Source: CAKZNE01 sp964485405
Lineage (GTDB): Bacteria; Bacteroidota; Bacteroidia; Flavobacteriales; Schleiferiaceae
Direction: 5' to 3'
Assembly: GCA_964485405.1 (NCBI GenBank)
Contig: CAZAJG010000012.1
Location: forward strand, 30,996-94,995
DNA: 64,000 nt
Part shown: piece by piece, positions 17,142-25,566 of the stretch
Layout of the letters: every line of letters starts with the position of its first letter
Position numbering within the stretch: position 1 is the stretch's first letter
Translations under genes and position numbers: made by a program
Notes under the pieces: generated by a model
The model's input: the letters and a program-made list of their open reading frames with translations, nothing else
What the model was told of the DNA's origin: nothing
Databases searched by the model: none

Positions 17142-19409
17142 TTGAAGAATATATCCTATTTCATATTCACTTTTTTCATTTCGGCTATATCTTCTTCTTT
17201 AGCGCAACCTTTATCGGTGCGCTTGTTGGATGATACAAACGATGAACCCATAGAGAGAGCACTAGTTGTACTTTATGGTAATGACGATACGCTTACTGCC
17301 GTAAGTGGGAAAGATGGTATCGCATACTTTTCTAAAGTTGCGCCAGGTAGTCTAAGAGTTTCCCACTTATCCTATCACTCTACCTCTCGGCAAGTCTCTA
17401 CTTCTACTCAGATGCTTGTTTTACGGATGCAGCAAAATCAGGAAGATTTAGACGAAGTAGTAGTGACAGGCTTAATTGCCCCTACCTCTCAAAAAAAAGC
17501 CATAAAACCTATCCGAGTTATTTCCAGTCAAAGAATTCAAAATCAAGCGGCTGTAAACCTTAAAGACCTTCTTTCAAACGAATTAAATTTTCGTATCAGT
17601 GAAGATCCAATATTGGGCAGTCAACTTAATCTTCAAGGTTTAAGTGGACAAAAAATTAAAATTTTAGTAGATGGCGTGCCTGTTATCGGTCGTCTGGATG
17701 GGAACATTGATATCAGTCAGATAAACTTGAATAACATTGAACGTGTAGAAGTAGTGGAAGGCCCTATGGCTGTAGAGTTTGGGAGTGATGCTATTGCAGG
17801 AACCATAAACCTTATAACCAAAAAGAAATTCACGCAGAGCTTTAATACTTCATTAAACTCTTATTACGAGAGCGTGGGTCGCTACAACGCGGATGCAAAC
17901 ATTCGCTTCAACCTTTTTAATACTCAAACCTCTTTGAGCTTCGGCCGCAACTTTTTTGATGGATTTTCTCCCAACCCCTCTCTTCGAAGCTCTAGCTGGA
18001 ATCCGAAAGAACAGTATTTCACCACCTTAAATCTCCAAAAGAGATTTGGAAAAGTACTGTTGCGATGGAATAGTGATTATTTCAATGAACAGGTAATTAA
18101 CTTAGGAGACGTCAATTACAACAGCCCATTTCGTACCGAAGCTCCAGATAGCGGTATTATAGTTTACCCAGCAGCTTTAGATGATTATTATCGTACCACT
18201 CGGTTTAACAATTCCATTTATTCCGATTACTACTATAATACCAACACCAAGATCAAAGCTTACATCGCCTACAATTTTTACCAAAGAAGAAAAAACAGCT
18301 TACTTAAAAATCTGGGCACCGGAGAGGAGTCTTTTTTAGAAGACCCTAGCACACAAGACACCACACGATTTGATTTAGTAAACTCACGAATCATTTTTAG
18401 TGATGTAATCCAACCTAAAAAACTAAGCTATCAAATAGGAACGGAGTTTACTTTTGAAAGCTCTGAAGGGAAACGTATTGAAAACAGCTATCAAGATGTT
18501 ACCGACTTTGCTGTCTTTACCTCTTTTGATTATCAACTCTCAAACCGAATCAGCCTAAAACCCGGTTTACGTTATGCGTATAACAATCGCTTTAACACTC
18601 CATTAATCGGATCGCTTGCAGCCCGTTACCAACCTCTCGAAAAAATTATTCTACGCGCTTCCTATGGCAAAGGCTTTAGAGCTCCAACCCTAAAAGAACT
18701 CTATTTCGACTTTGTGGATGAAAACCATAACGTTTTGGGAAATACCGATTTAAAAGCAGAGAATTCGGATCAATATCAATTTAGTGCTCAATTTACTCAT
18801 CCGTTCAATAAAGAATCTTCTTTGGAAATAAACTCCAGTTATTATTACAACAACATCTACGATGAAATCCGATTGGTATCTGTAGTTGACCCTTCAGATT
18901 CTGACCCTAGAGGAGAATTTAGAAACATCAATATTGGTCGTACCCAAACCCAAGGCATCAATCTGAATTCGGTGGTAAGAGTACAATCTTTAACTCTTAA
19001 TACCGGATACACCTATGCAGGAGAATTAAACAGTGTTGCTATAAGCAATACCATTTCCGGTTTTAACTTTTTCTCACAAGCTCGATTTAATGTTTCTTAT
19101 CAGCACCAACCCTGGGGACTTACAGCTTCCTTTTTCACTTTATTTACAGGAAAAAGGAACCAACTGGTAGAAGTTGGATCTGAGCTTATAACCACCACTT
19201 TTGATGCCTTTAGTATGAGCGACATAAGCTTGGTAAAATCTCTCTGGCAAAAAAAAATAACCTTGAGTACAGGGGTTAAAAATGTATTAGACATACAAAA
19301 CATAGGCACATCCAACTTTGCTGGTGGAGGTATTCATAGCAGTGGCAATGGCAGCCTCCCTATTGGATATGGGCGTACCTTTTTTATTCGATTTCAACTG
19401 GCTTTATAA
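17142..19409 (+). CDS. TonB-dependent receptor, probably for heme/hemophore
   Basis: 755 residues. The start is a TTG directly after a terminator hairpin; it is chosen because the signal peptide (MKNISYFIFTFFISAISSSLAQ) begins there and the next in-frame Met is about residue 90. A carboxypeptidase-like regulatory beta domain follows (about 25-105), then a TonB-box region ending LDEVVVTG. The plug contains LQGLSGQKIKILVDGVPVIG and IERVEVVEGPMAVEFGSDAIAGTINLITKK. A 22-strand barrel of normal length follows, with FRAPTLKELYFDFVDENHNVLGN and terminal Leu-Ala-Leu. It sits between two HmuY-like genes and overlaps the second by one base (TAATG), so heme is the likely cargo. Confidence 0.9.
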   Translation: MKNISYFIFTFFISAISSSLAQPLSVRLLDDTNDEPIERALVVLYGNDDTLTAVSGKDGIAYFSKVAPGSLRVSHLSYHSTSRQVSTSTQMLVLRMQQNQEDLDEVVVTGLIAPTSQKKAIKPIRVISSQRIQNQAAVNLKDLLSNELNFRISEDPILGSQLNLQGLSGQKIKILVDGVPVIGRLDGNIDISQINLNNIERVEVVEGPMAVEFGSDAIAGTINLITKKKFTQSFNTSLNSYYESVGRYNADANIRFNLFNTQTSLSFGRNFFDGFSPNPSLRSSSWNPKEQYFTTLNLQKRFGKVLLRWNSDYFNEQVINLGDVNYNSPFRTEAPDSGIIVYPAALDDYYRTTRFNNSIYSDYYYNTNTKIKAYIAYNFYQRRKNSLLKNLGTGEESFLEDPSTQDTTRFDLVNSRIIFSDVIQPKKLSYQIGTEFTFESSEGKRIENSYQDVTDFAVFTSFDYQLSNRISLKPGLRYAYNNRFNTPLIGSLAARYQPLEKIILRASYGKGFRAPTLKELYFDFVDENHNVLGNTDLKAENSDQYQFSAQFTHPFNKESSLEINSSYYYNNIYDEIRLVSVVDPSDSDPRGEFRNINIGRTQTQGINLNSVVRVQSLTLNTGYTYAGELNSVAISNTISGFNFFSQARFNVSYQHQPWGLTASFFTLFTGKRNQLVEVGSELITTTFDAFSMSDISLVKSLWQKKITLSTGVKNVLDIQNIGTSNFAGGGIHSSGNGSLPIGYGRTFFIRFQLAL

Positions 19410-20419
19410 TGAAGAAAATACTATTATTTGCCCTAGTTATATATACCCTTAGCTCTTGCTTCAAAGAAGATGAAATTTTAGACGGGCAACTTATATACAA
19501 TCGCATTGCAGAGGCAGATCTTGTTTCTGAACCCGGAAAAGATTATCAAAATCAATTGTATTTTGATTTGAGCTCCGGAGAGCTAAAGGCTCAAAATAAC
19601 AGAGAAGCTTGGGATTTTGGTTTTTCTTGTGACGCCACAAACCCAAACATCTTCACCAACTCTTCTTTGCTCATGTCTGTGGCCGCTACTGGAAGCTCAG
19701 ATTTTAGCGCCAGTTTTAACCCAGATGATTATGAATTCAATTTTGAGCGGATCAACAAATACCAGCAAAAAGCTTGGATTACATATGATTTTGAAAACAC
19801 CATACCTTTAAATCAGGTTTTTATTATAGATATGGGTAGGGATTTAAACAACCAATCCCGTGGTTTTAAGCTTCTCCAAATACAGTCTTTCGATGGCAGC
19901 GCTTATCGCATAAAAATATCGGATCTTGATCACAGCGATAATTCGGAAATAAACGTTCCGATCAATTCAACCTACAATAACCTCTTTGTTTCCGCTTCCA
20001 ATCCAAACACAGTTTTAACACTCGAACCCGCAAAGGAAGAGTGGGACTTATTCTTTACCCGCTATATGGAGCGCTTAACGGACAGCATTGATACTCTGGA
20101 CTATTCCGTTACCGGTTGCCTGCTTAACCCTTATCAAACAAAAGCCTACTTTCATGAAGAGAGTTACAGGGATGAAACAGTAAACTACAGCAACTTAAAC
20201 AGAAATTACATCGTTGAATCGAGCTATATAACAAATACAAACACTATTGGTCACGATTGGAAGTGGTTTGATTTAGACCAATCAACCTTTACCGTTCTAG
20301 ATAAGAAGAGTTATTTTATTAAAGATTTAGAAGGTATTGACTACAAACTAAGGTTTACGGGTTTCTACAACGCCCAAGGGCAAAAAGGGGCCGTTAGCTT
20401 TATGTATCTGCCACTTTAA
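19409..20419 (+). CDS. HmuY-family lipoprotein
   Basis: 336 residues with a lipobox ending at Cys17 (TLSSCFKEDE). The body follows the HmuY pattern: YFDLSSGELKAQNNREAWDFGFSCD, EEWDLFFTRYM, IGHDWKWFDLD and SYFIKDLEGIDYKLRFTGFYNAQGQKG. It is expected on the outer membrane as a heme-binding partner of the TonB receptor, whose stop codon overlaps its ATG. It differs from the upstream HmuY protein in anchoring (lipid versus T9SS). Two differently exported HmuY proteins around one receptor suggest a relay from a released or surface protein to a membrane-held one. Confidence 0.82.
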   Translation: MKKILLFALVIYTLSSCFKEDEILDGQLIYNRIAEADLVSEPGKDYQNQLYFDLSSGELKAQNNREAWDFGFSCDATNPNIFTNSSLLMSVAATGSSDFSASFNPDDYEFNFERINKYQQKAWITYDFENTIPLNQVFIIDMGRDLNNQSRGFKLLQIQSFDGSAYRIKISDLDHSDNSEINVPINSTYNNLFVSASNPNTVLTLEPAKEEWDLFFTRYMERLTDSIDTLDYSVTGCLLNPYQTKAYFHEESYRDETVNYSNLNRNYIVESSYITNTNTIGHDWKWFDLDQSTFTVLDKKSYFIKDLEGIDYKLRFTGFYNAQGQKGAVSFMYLPL

Positions 20420-20458
20420 TTGTGTTTCGTAAAAAAATTCAAAACCTCTTAGCGCAAA

Positions 20459-20776
20459 ATGTGTAACAAACAATACCTTTTTCAAAGCTCCAAAGCACAA
20501 GCTATACGATGCTCCGAATGCAAACGCGTTCAACTTGTATTTGGGCACACATTGATGATACTTGAATCTTATGAATTTAGGAAGTTTTGCCAAGTTGTAG
20601 ACGATAAAATGAACGAATGGAGCGTTGCCTCAAAATTCAACGAAAAAAAAATTATCCTACCAACAAATGCGGATGACACTCATCTTATTTTAACACCGTC
20701 TGAGCTTAAAAAGCTATGGTACAATCTCATGGAGGCGTCAGCCATAATCAAGTATTATGATGTTTTAGACAGTTAA
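20459..20776 (+). CDS. Small CxxC protein at the end of the heme locus (DUF6686-like)
   Basis: 105 residues with no signal peptide, so probably cytoplasmic. It has a CxxC pair in AIRCSECKRVQLVFG (about residues 18-21) and an early Cys at position 2, which could bind metal. The rest is mixed alpha/beta with LTPSELKKLWYNLMEAS. It resembles a small uncharacterised Bacteroidota family found beside HmuY genes (I believe DUF6686, not verified). It starts 39 nt after the HmuY lipoprotein and is probably the last gene of the operon. Confidence 0.6.
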   Translation: MCNKQYLFQSSKAQAIRCSECKRVQLVFGHTLMILESYEFRKFCQVVDDKMNEWSVASKFNEKKIILPTNADDTHLILTPSELKKLWYNLMEASAIIKYYDVLDS

Positions 20777-20854
20777 AATTAAGCTCTTTAGCTTATTGAA
20801 GGGAAAAATTCTGTTAACATTTAGTTAATGTGTCTCTATTTAAAAAAATCGTTT

Positions 20855-20980
20855 TATATTTGATCCCGGATAGGTTAATTAGCGACAAATTACCTTTCTT
20901 TCATTAGAACCTAATTCTACTTAGGTAAAAAAATGGTTAGTTTCTGAAAGGGCTTTTGGTTAGGGCCCTTTCTTTTTTCC
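20855..20980 (+). ncRNA. Candidate small RNA between heme locus and ferritin
   Basis: The 320-nt gap 20777-21096 has no plausible ORF but contains an exact -7 element TATATTTG (20855-20862) without a clear -33. About 85 nt later there is a strong terminator at 20946-20978. A transcript of roughly 110 nt would run from about 20869 to 20978. No Rfam family was recognised. It could instead be the 3' region of the heme operon with a fortuitous -7 match. Confidence 0.35.
20946..20978 (+). terminator. Intrinsic terminator upstream of ferritin
   Basis: GAAAGGGC (20946-20953) pairs with GCCCTTTC (20965-20972) across an 11-nt loop, followed by TTTTTT. It ends either the candidate small RNA or the heme operon. 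Confidence 0.82.
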
Positions 20981-21043
20981 CTAAAGTCCCGTTTCAATTT
21001 TTAGCATTTTCTTTTCTCTTCGCTTTCATTGTGATAGCTTTTA

Positions 21044-21051
21044 TACTTTTG
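21044..21051 (+). promoter_or_regulatory. Candidate ferritin promoter -7 element
   Basis: TACTTTTG matches TAnnTTTG and lies 45 nt before the ferritin ATG. No convincing TTTG is present at -33, so this is a one-box match. Confidence 0.35.
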
Positions 21052-21096
21052 GCAAACCATACCGTGTTTAGGGTGTTATAAACAAAAACTCATTAT

Positions 21097-21606
21097 ATGT
21101 TTAGTAAAAAAGTAGAAACTGCTCTTAATGAGCAAATCAAGATAGAGGCCGAGTCTTCACAGTTTTATTTAGCCATGGCCTCTTGGGCAGAAACCAAGGG
21201 ATTAAACGGTACCGCAGCTTTTCTGTATGAACATGCAGACGAAGAAAGAATGCATATGCTTAAACTGGTAAAGTTTGTAAATGAAAGAGGCGGACATGCC
21301 ATCGTTCCTGCATTAGAGAAACCCCCAGTGGAATTTGAATCCTTGCAAAACATTTTTAAAAATTTACTCAATCACGAAATTTCGGTTACCGCTTCTATCA
21401 ATAATGTAGTGGATATTTGTTTGAGTGAAAAAGACTATCCTACCCATAACTTTATGCAGTGGTATGTGGCCGAGCAGATTGAAGAAGAAGCTTTGGCTAG
21501 AACCATTATGGATAAAATGAATATGATTGGATCTGATAAAGGTGGTTTATACTTGTTTGATAGAGATTTGGAAAATCTTTCCGCTCAATCGGCAGATCAA
21601 GCCTAA
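21097..21606 (+). CDS. ftnA: Ferritin
   Basis: 169 residues, the normal length for non-heme bacterial ferritin, in one four-helix bundle. Ferroxidase ligands are visible: Glu in NEQIKIEAESSQFYLAM (first helix), the EHADEERMHM helix with E-x-x-H spacing, Glu in NHEISVT, and Glu/Gln in WYVAEQIEEEA. Ferritin oxidises Fe(II) and stores it as a mineral in 24-mer shells in the cytoplasm. It is a single gene with its own promoter-like element, next to the heme-uptake operon, so iron capture and storage genes adjoin. Confidence 0.93.
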   Translation: MFSKKVETALNEQIKIEAESSQFYLAMASWAETKGLNGTAAFLYEHADEERMHMLKLVKFVNERGGHAIVPALEKPPVEFESLQNIFKNLLNHEISVTASINNVVDICLSEKDYPTHNFMQWYVAEQIEEEALARTIMDKMNMIGSDKGGLYLFDRDLENLSAQSADQA

Positions 21607-21712
21607 GTCAATCACAGGGTAAATCAGAGCAAAGCTATACCCCTGTTAAGATTTAACAAGACTTTAACTGGGAGAATAAAATTTTCATAGCATTTTCGCG
21701 TCATTAACTCAC

Positions 21713-21720
21713 TATTTTTG
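21713..21720 (+). promoter_or_regulatory. Candidate promoter -7 element of the Bat operon
   Basis: TATTTTTG fits TAnnTTTG and lies about 51 nt upstream of the moxR start. The -33 region (TTTTCG) is only a partial match. It would drive the eight-gene operon to 29902, as no terminator was seen between its genes. Confidence 0.4.
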
Positions 21721-21771
21721 GCTTACTAGTCAAAAATTTGCTACTAAATAATTAAGGTTATCAGTACAATC

Positions 21772-22776
21772 ATGGAGACAACCAAGAGTGCTTCCGATAT
21801 TCGGGAGCTCAATGAAAAAATTGAACAGGAAAGTGCCTTCATAGATCTTCTTATGATGGAGATTAATAAATCCATCATAGGGCAAAAGAAAATGTTAGAA
21901 AGGCTACTCTTAGGCTTATTAGGAAACGGCCACATTTTACTAGAAGGAGTTCCAGGCTTAGCGAAAACGCTGGCCATTAATTCTCTTGCAAAAGCAATTT
22001 CAGCAGATTTTAGTCGGGTTCAGTTTACCCCCGATTTATTACCGTCTGATATTGTGGGAACCCAGATTTATAACATGCAACAGAATGAGTTTGCTATAAA
22101 AAAAGGTCCCATTTTTGCCAACTTTGTTCTAGCAGATGAAATAAACAGAGCGCCTGCTAAAGTGCAAAGTGCCTTGCTCGAAGCTATGCAGGAAAGGCAG
22201 ATCACCATCGGAAATCAAACCTTTAAACTTCCAGAGCCCTTTTTAGTTTTGGCTACGCAAAACCCTGTTGAACAGGAAGGAACATATCCGCTAGCGGAAG
22301 CACAAAGCGATCGTTTCATGTTAAAAACGGTTATCACGTATCCCAAACTAGAAGACGAAAGGCTCATTATGCGTCAAAATCTTCAAGGTGGTTTTGCAGA
22401 AATTAAGCCTGTAATCGGAACAGACACCATCTTGAAGGCCAGAAATGTAATTCAAGACGTTTACATGGATGAAAAGATTGAGAAATACATTCTAGATATC
22501 GTTTTTGCCACTAGGCGTCCGGACGAATACCGAATGCCTTCTTTAAAGTCCTTAATCAGTTTTGGGGCTTCACCTAGAGGAAGTATAAATTTGGCTAATG
22601 CAGCTCGCGTATATGCCTTTATTAAAAGAAGAGGATATGTGATCCCTGAAGATGTAAGGGCCGTGGCTGAAGATATTTTACGTCACAGAATTGGCATTAC
22701 GTACGAAGCGGAAGCGGAGAACATAAGTAGTGAGGACATCATCAGTCAGATTCTTGATCACGTAGAAGTACCATAA
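21772..22776 (+). CDS. moxR: MoxR-type AAA+ ATPase
   Basis: 334 residues, standard length. Walker A is GVPGLAKT, Walker B FVLADEINRAP, and sensor 1/pre-sensor LATQNPVEQEGTYPLAEAQSDRF. The C-terminal lid contains ASPRGSINLANAARVYAFIKRRGYVIPEDV, diagnostic of the MRP branch of MoxR ATPases. MoxR proteins are thought to act as chaperones that work with VWA-domain proteins. Here it heads the operon with DUF58 and BatA/BatB VWA proteins. Confidence 0.95.
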   Translation: METTKSASDIRELNEKIEQESAFIDLLMMEINKSIIGQKKMLERLLLGLLGNGHILLEGVPGLAKTLAINSLAKAISADFSRVQFTPDLLPSDIVGTQIYNMQQNEFAIKKGPIFANFVLADEINRAPAKVQSALLEAMQERQITIGNQTFKLPEPFLVLATQNPVEQEGTYPLAEAQSDRFMLKTVITYPKLEDERLIMRQNLQGGFAEIKPVIGTDTILKARNVIQDVYMDEKIEKYILDIVFATRRPDEYRMPSLKSLISFGASPRGSINLANAARVYAFIKRRGYVIPEDVRAVAEDILRHRIGITYEAEAENISSEDIISQILDHVEVP

Positions 22777-22791
22777 ATTGAACTTGAGGTA

Positions 22792-23661
22792 ATGAACACC
22801 CAGGATCTTCTCAAAAAAGTCCGCAGAATAGAAATTAAAACTCGAAGACTCTCCAATCATCTTTTTTCTGGAGAATACCACAGTAGTTTTAAAGGGAGAG
22901 GTATGGCCTTTAGTGAAGTACGCAAGTACGAATACGGGGATGATATCCGAGCAATCGATTGGAACGTTACTGCACGACTAAACGAACCTTACATTAAAGT
23001 TTTTGAGGAAGAAAGAGAGCTCACTTTGATGCTGATGGTGGATGTAAGTGGATCTGGCTCCTTTGGTTCTAGGGTGCAGCTAAAGCGTGAAATGATTACT
23101 GAGATTTGTGCTACACTTGCCTTTTCTGCCATTCAAAACAACGATAAAGTAGGCGTCATCTTCTTTAGCGATAAAGTAGAGTTGTTTATTCCCCCTAAAA
23201 AAGGAAAAACACATACACTCCGAATCATTCGCGAATTGATAGAGTTTGAGCCCACTAGTCATAAAACCAACCTGGACGAAGCTTTTAAATACTTTTCTAG
23301 CATTCAGAAAAAGAGAGCGATCGTTTTTGTTCTTTCTGACTTTATGGATGAGCAATATCGCGACTCGCTAAAGATTATGTCAAAAAGACATGATGTTACG
23401 GGTATCCGGGTTTTTGATCCTCGAGAAGAAGATCTTCCAAAACTGGGTTTACTGCCTATGAAAGATTTGGAAACGCAAAAAACGCATTGGGTAAACACCT
23501 CTTCTAAAAAGCTTAGAAAGGAATTGAAAAATCGTTTTCATAGAAGCTTTAGCTATTTCAAAGAATCCTTTCTTAAAAGCGGAGCTGGTCAATTATCCAT
23601 CCGGATTGATGAATCTTATCCTGCAAAACTATTAGGGTATTTTAAACAAAAAAGTGCCTGA
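22792..23661 (+). CDS. DUF58 domain protein (VWA-like) of the Bat operon
   Basis: 289 residues, soluble. It has the DUF58 signature GRGMAFSEVRKYEYGDDIRAIDWNVTAR and a VWA-like fold with the MIDAS-type DVSGSGSFG. It is the second gene in the operon, 15 nt after moxR, and its stop overlaps the next ATG by one base (TGATG). It probably pairs with the MoxR ATPase; the biochemical role is not established. Confidence 0.92.
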   Translation: MNTQDLLKKVRRIEIKTRRLSNHLFSGEYHSSFKGRGMAFSEVRKYEYGDDIRAIDWNVTARLNEPYIKVFEEERELTLMLMVDVSGSGSFGSRVQLKREMITEICATLAFSAIQNNDKVGVIFFSDKVELFIPPKKGKTHTLRIIRELIEFEPTSHKTNLDEAFKYFSSIQKKRAIVFVLSDFMDEQYRDSLKIMSKRHDVTGIRVFDPREEDLPKLGLLPMKDLETQKTHWVNTSSKKLRKELKNRFHRSFSYFKESFLKSGAGQLSIRIDESYPAKLLGYFKQKSA

Positions 23662-24584
23662 TGAAAAAACCGATTTTATTCATACTGTTCTTATTCAGCC
23701 TCTTTGCACAAGCACAGGAAAACTCTTTTTCTGCGCAAGTGGATACCAATAAAATCCTAATTGGGGAACAGATCACTCTTTCGCTAAATGCTAAGATTCC
23801 AGCACAAATAGAACATACTTGGCCCATATTTTCAGATACGCTGGCGGGTTTCGAACTGATTGATGTTTCAAAACTAGACACCCTCAAAACAGGAGATTAT
23901 TGGACTTTAAAACAAGAGCTTACAGTTACTTCTTTCGATTCTGGATATTCTGCTATTCCACCAATCTCCATTCAGTTTGGTGGAAACACCTTACAAAGTG
24001 AAGCCATAGGTATTGCGATAGGATTTCCTGAATTTGATGAGGAAGTGGAGCTGTATGATATCAAAAAACCTTTGGAAGTACCGCCAAACTGGTGGCCCGT
24101 TATTCTTATTGTGGGTGGTGGAATATTACTCGCAGTAGCCCTATTCTTTATAGCTAGATCCATAAAGGCGAAAAAACTTCCCGAAATGAAGGCTCCAAAA
24201 ATTGTATTAGCTCCGCATATAGAGGCAATGCAAAGGCTTCAAAAATTGGAGAATGATGGCTTATGGCAAAAAGGAGAGATTAAAGCCTATTACTCTCAAC
24301 TAACAGATATTTTAAGGATGTACATGGAAAGGCAGTTCAACGTTCAGGCCATGGAAAGCACAGCCGAAGAAGTAATTGAACTCTTGGAGCGCCAAGTGCT
24401 GCCCTCTTCTCACCTAGCAGAGCTCAGACCTATGCTTAGAACGAGTGACTTGGTAAAGTTTGCTAAGGTTAAACCACTCTCAGAAGAGAATCATAGAGCA
24501 CTCGCCCTTGTTCGTCAGTTTGTAGATATAACAAAACCTCAACAAGAAACTAAAGCAGAAGAAAATGTGGAAGGATCAGTTTGA
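23661..24584 (+). CDS. Membrane protein with BatD-like N-terminus and DUF4381-like tail
   Basis: 307 residues: signal peptide (MKKPILFILFLFSLFAQA), a periplasmic beta domain like the start of BatD (about 22-140), one transmembrane helix (about 146-168, WWPVILIVGGG), and a cytoplasmic helical domain with AYYSQLTDILRMYMERQFN and AMESTAEEVIELL. The helical part matches the DUF4381 proteins of bacterial VWA/MoxR operons. The next gene starts 20 nt inside this one, implying coupled translation. Confidence 0.82.
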   Translation: MKKPILFILFLFSLFAQAQENSFSAQVDTNKILIGEQITLSLNAKIPAQIEHTWPIFSDTLAGFELIDVSKLDTLKTGDYWTLKQELTVTSFDSGYSAIPPISIQFGGNTLQSEAIGIAIGFPEFDEEVELYDIKKPLEVPPNWWPVILIVGGGILLAVALFFIARSIKAKKLPEMKAPKIVLAPHIEAMQRLQKLENDGLWQKGEIKAYYSQLTDILRMYMERQFNVQAMESTAEEVIELLERQVLPSSHLAELRPMLRTSDLVKFAKVKPLSEENHRALALVRQFVDITKPQQETKAEENVEGSV

Positions 24585-25566
24585 AAATCCCGAATTTTTC
24601 TGGTTGCTACTCCTTATTCCGATATTGGGTTTCTGGATGTGGTATACCCGAAACAAAAAGCAAGCGGAGCTTCAATTTTCTAGTGCATCCGTATTGGCTA
24701 AGTCAACCAACAATGGTTTAGCTCTTTTGCGGTTTTTACCTGATATTTTCAGACTTGCAGCCTTAGCCCTCATTATTTTCGGTTTGGCGCGCCCAAGAAC
24801 AACCGAGGAAACATCTAAAACTAAATCTTCTGAAGGAATAGATATTGTCTTAGCGATTGATGTTTCGCCCAGTATGTTAGCCAAAGACCTTAAACCAAAT
24901 CGGTTAGAAGCCACAAAGAAGGTAGCTTCTGAGTTTGTACAGGAAAGGCCCGGAGACCGAATTGGTTTGGTAATTTATGCTGCCGAAAGTTTTACCCAAA
25001 CCCCTATTACTAGCGACCATAAAGTATTGATAAACTCACTAGAGAGTATCAAGTATGGTTTACTGGCCAATGGAACCGCTATTGGCTCTGGGCTTGCTAC
25101 AGCTGTAAGTCGATTAAAGGATAGTAAAGCTAAAAGTAAAGTGGCTATTCTCTTAACCGATGGGGAAAACAATTCTGGTAACATTAATCCGTTAACCGCT
25201 GCACAATTGGCAAAAGAATTCAACATTAGAACGTACACTATTGGCGTAGGAACAAAAGGAAAAGCCCTAACACCTACAGCCATCGATTACAACGGAAAAT
25301 TCATTTACAAACGAGTGAAGGTTAACATTGATGAAGATTTATTGAAGAATATAGCCGAGCAAACAGGTGGCCTATACTTTAGAGCAACCAACAACGATAA
25401 GCTCAAAGAAATTTATGCTGAAATCGACAAATTGGAAAAAACAAAGCTTCAGGAATTGAAGTTTTACTCGTACGATGAAAAATTTGATCGATTTGTATTG
25501 ATTGGTTTTATTCTATTTGGCCTGGAGTTATTATTGAGATATACCGTATTAAAGAGCTTTATCTGA
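24565..25566 (+). CDS. batA: BatA, VWA domain membrane protein
   Basis: 333 residues. Two N-terminal transmembrane helices (about 8-26 and 55-78) are followed by the conserved LARPRTTEETSK turn. The VWA domain (about 90-290) has a full MIDAS: DVSPSM, then the Thr in TQTPITSDH and the Asp in LTDGENNSG. There is one C-terminal transmembrane helix. Bat proteins were named for Bacteroides aerotolerance and probably form an inner-membrane VWA complex. Its last bases overlap the batB ATG (TGATG). Confidence 0.92.
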   Translation: MWKDQFENPEFFWLLLLIPILGFWMWYTRNKKQAELQFSSASVLAKSTNNGLALLRFLPDIFRLAALALIIFGLARPRTTEETSKTKSSEGIDIVLAIDVSPSMLAKDLKPNRLEATKKVASEFVQERPGDRIGLVIYAAESFTQTPITSDHKVLINSLESIKYGLLANGTAIGSGLATAVSRLKDSKAKSKVAILLTDGENNSGNINPLTAAQLAKEFNIRTYTIGVGTKGKALTPTAIDYNGKFIYKRVKVNIDEDLLKNIAEQTGGLYFRATNNDKLKEIYAEIDKLEKTKLQELKFYSYDEKFDRFVLIGFILFGLELLLRYTVLKSFI

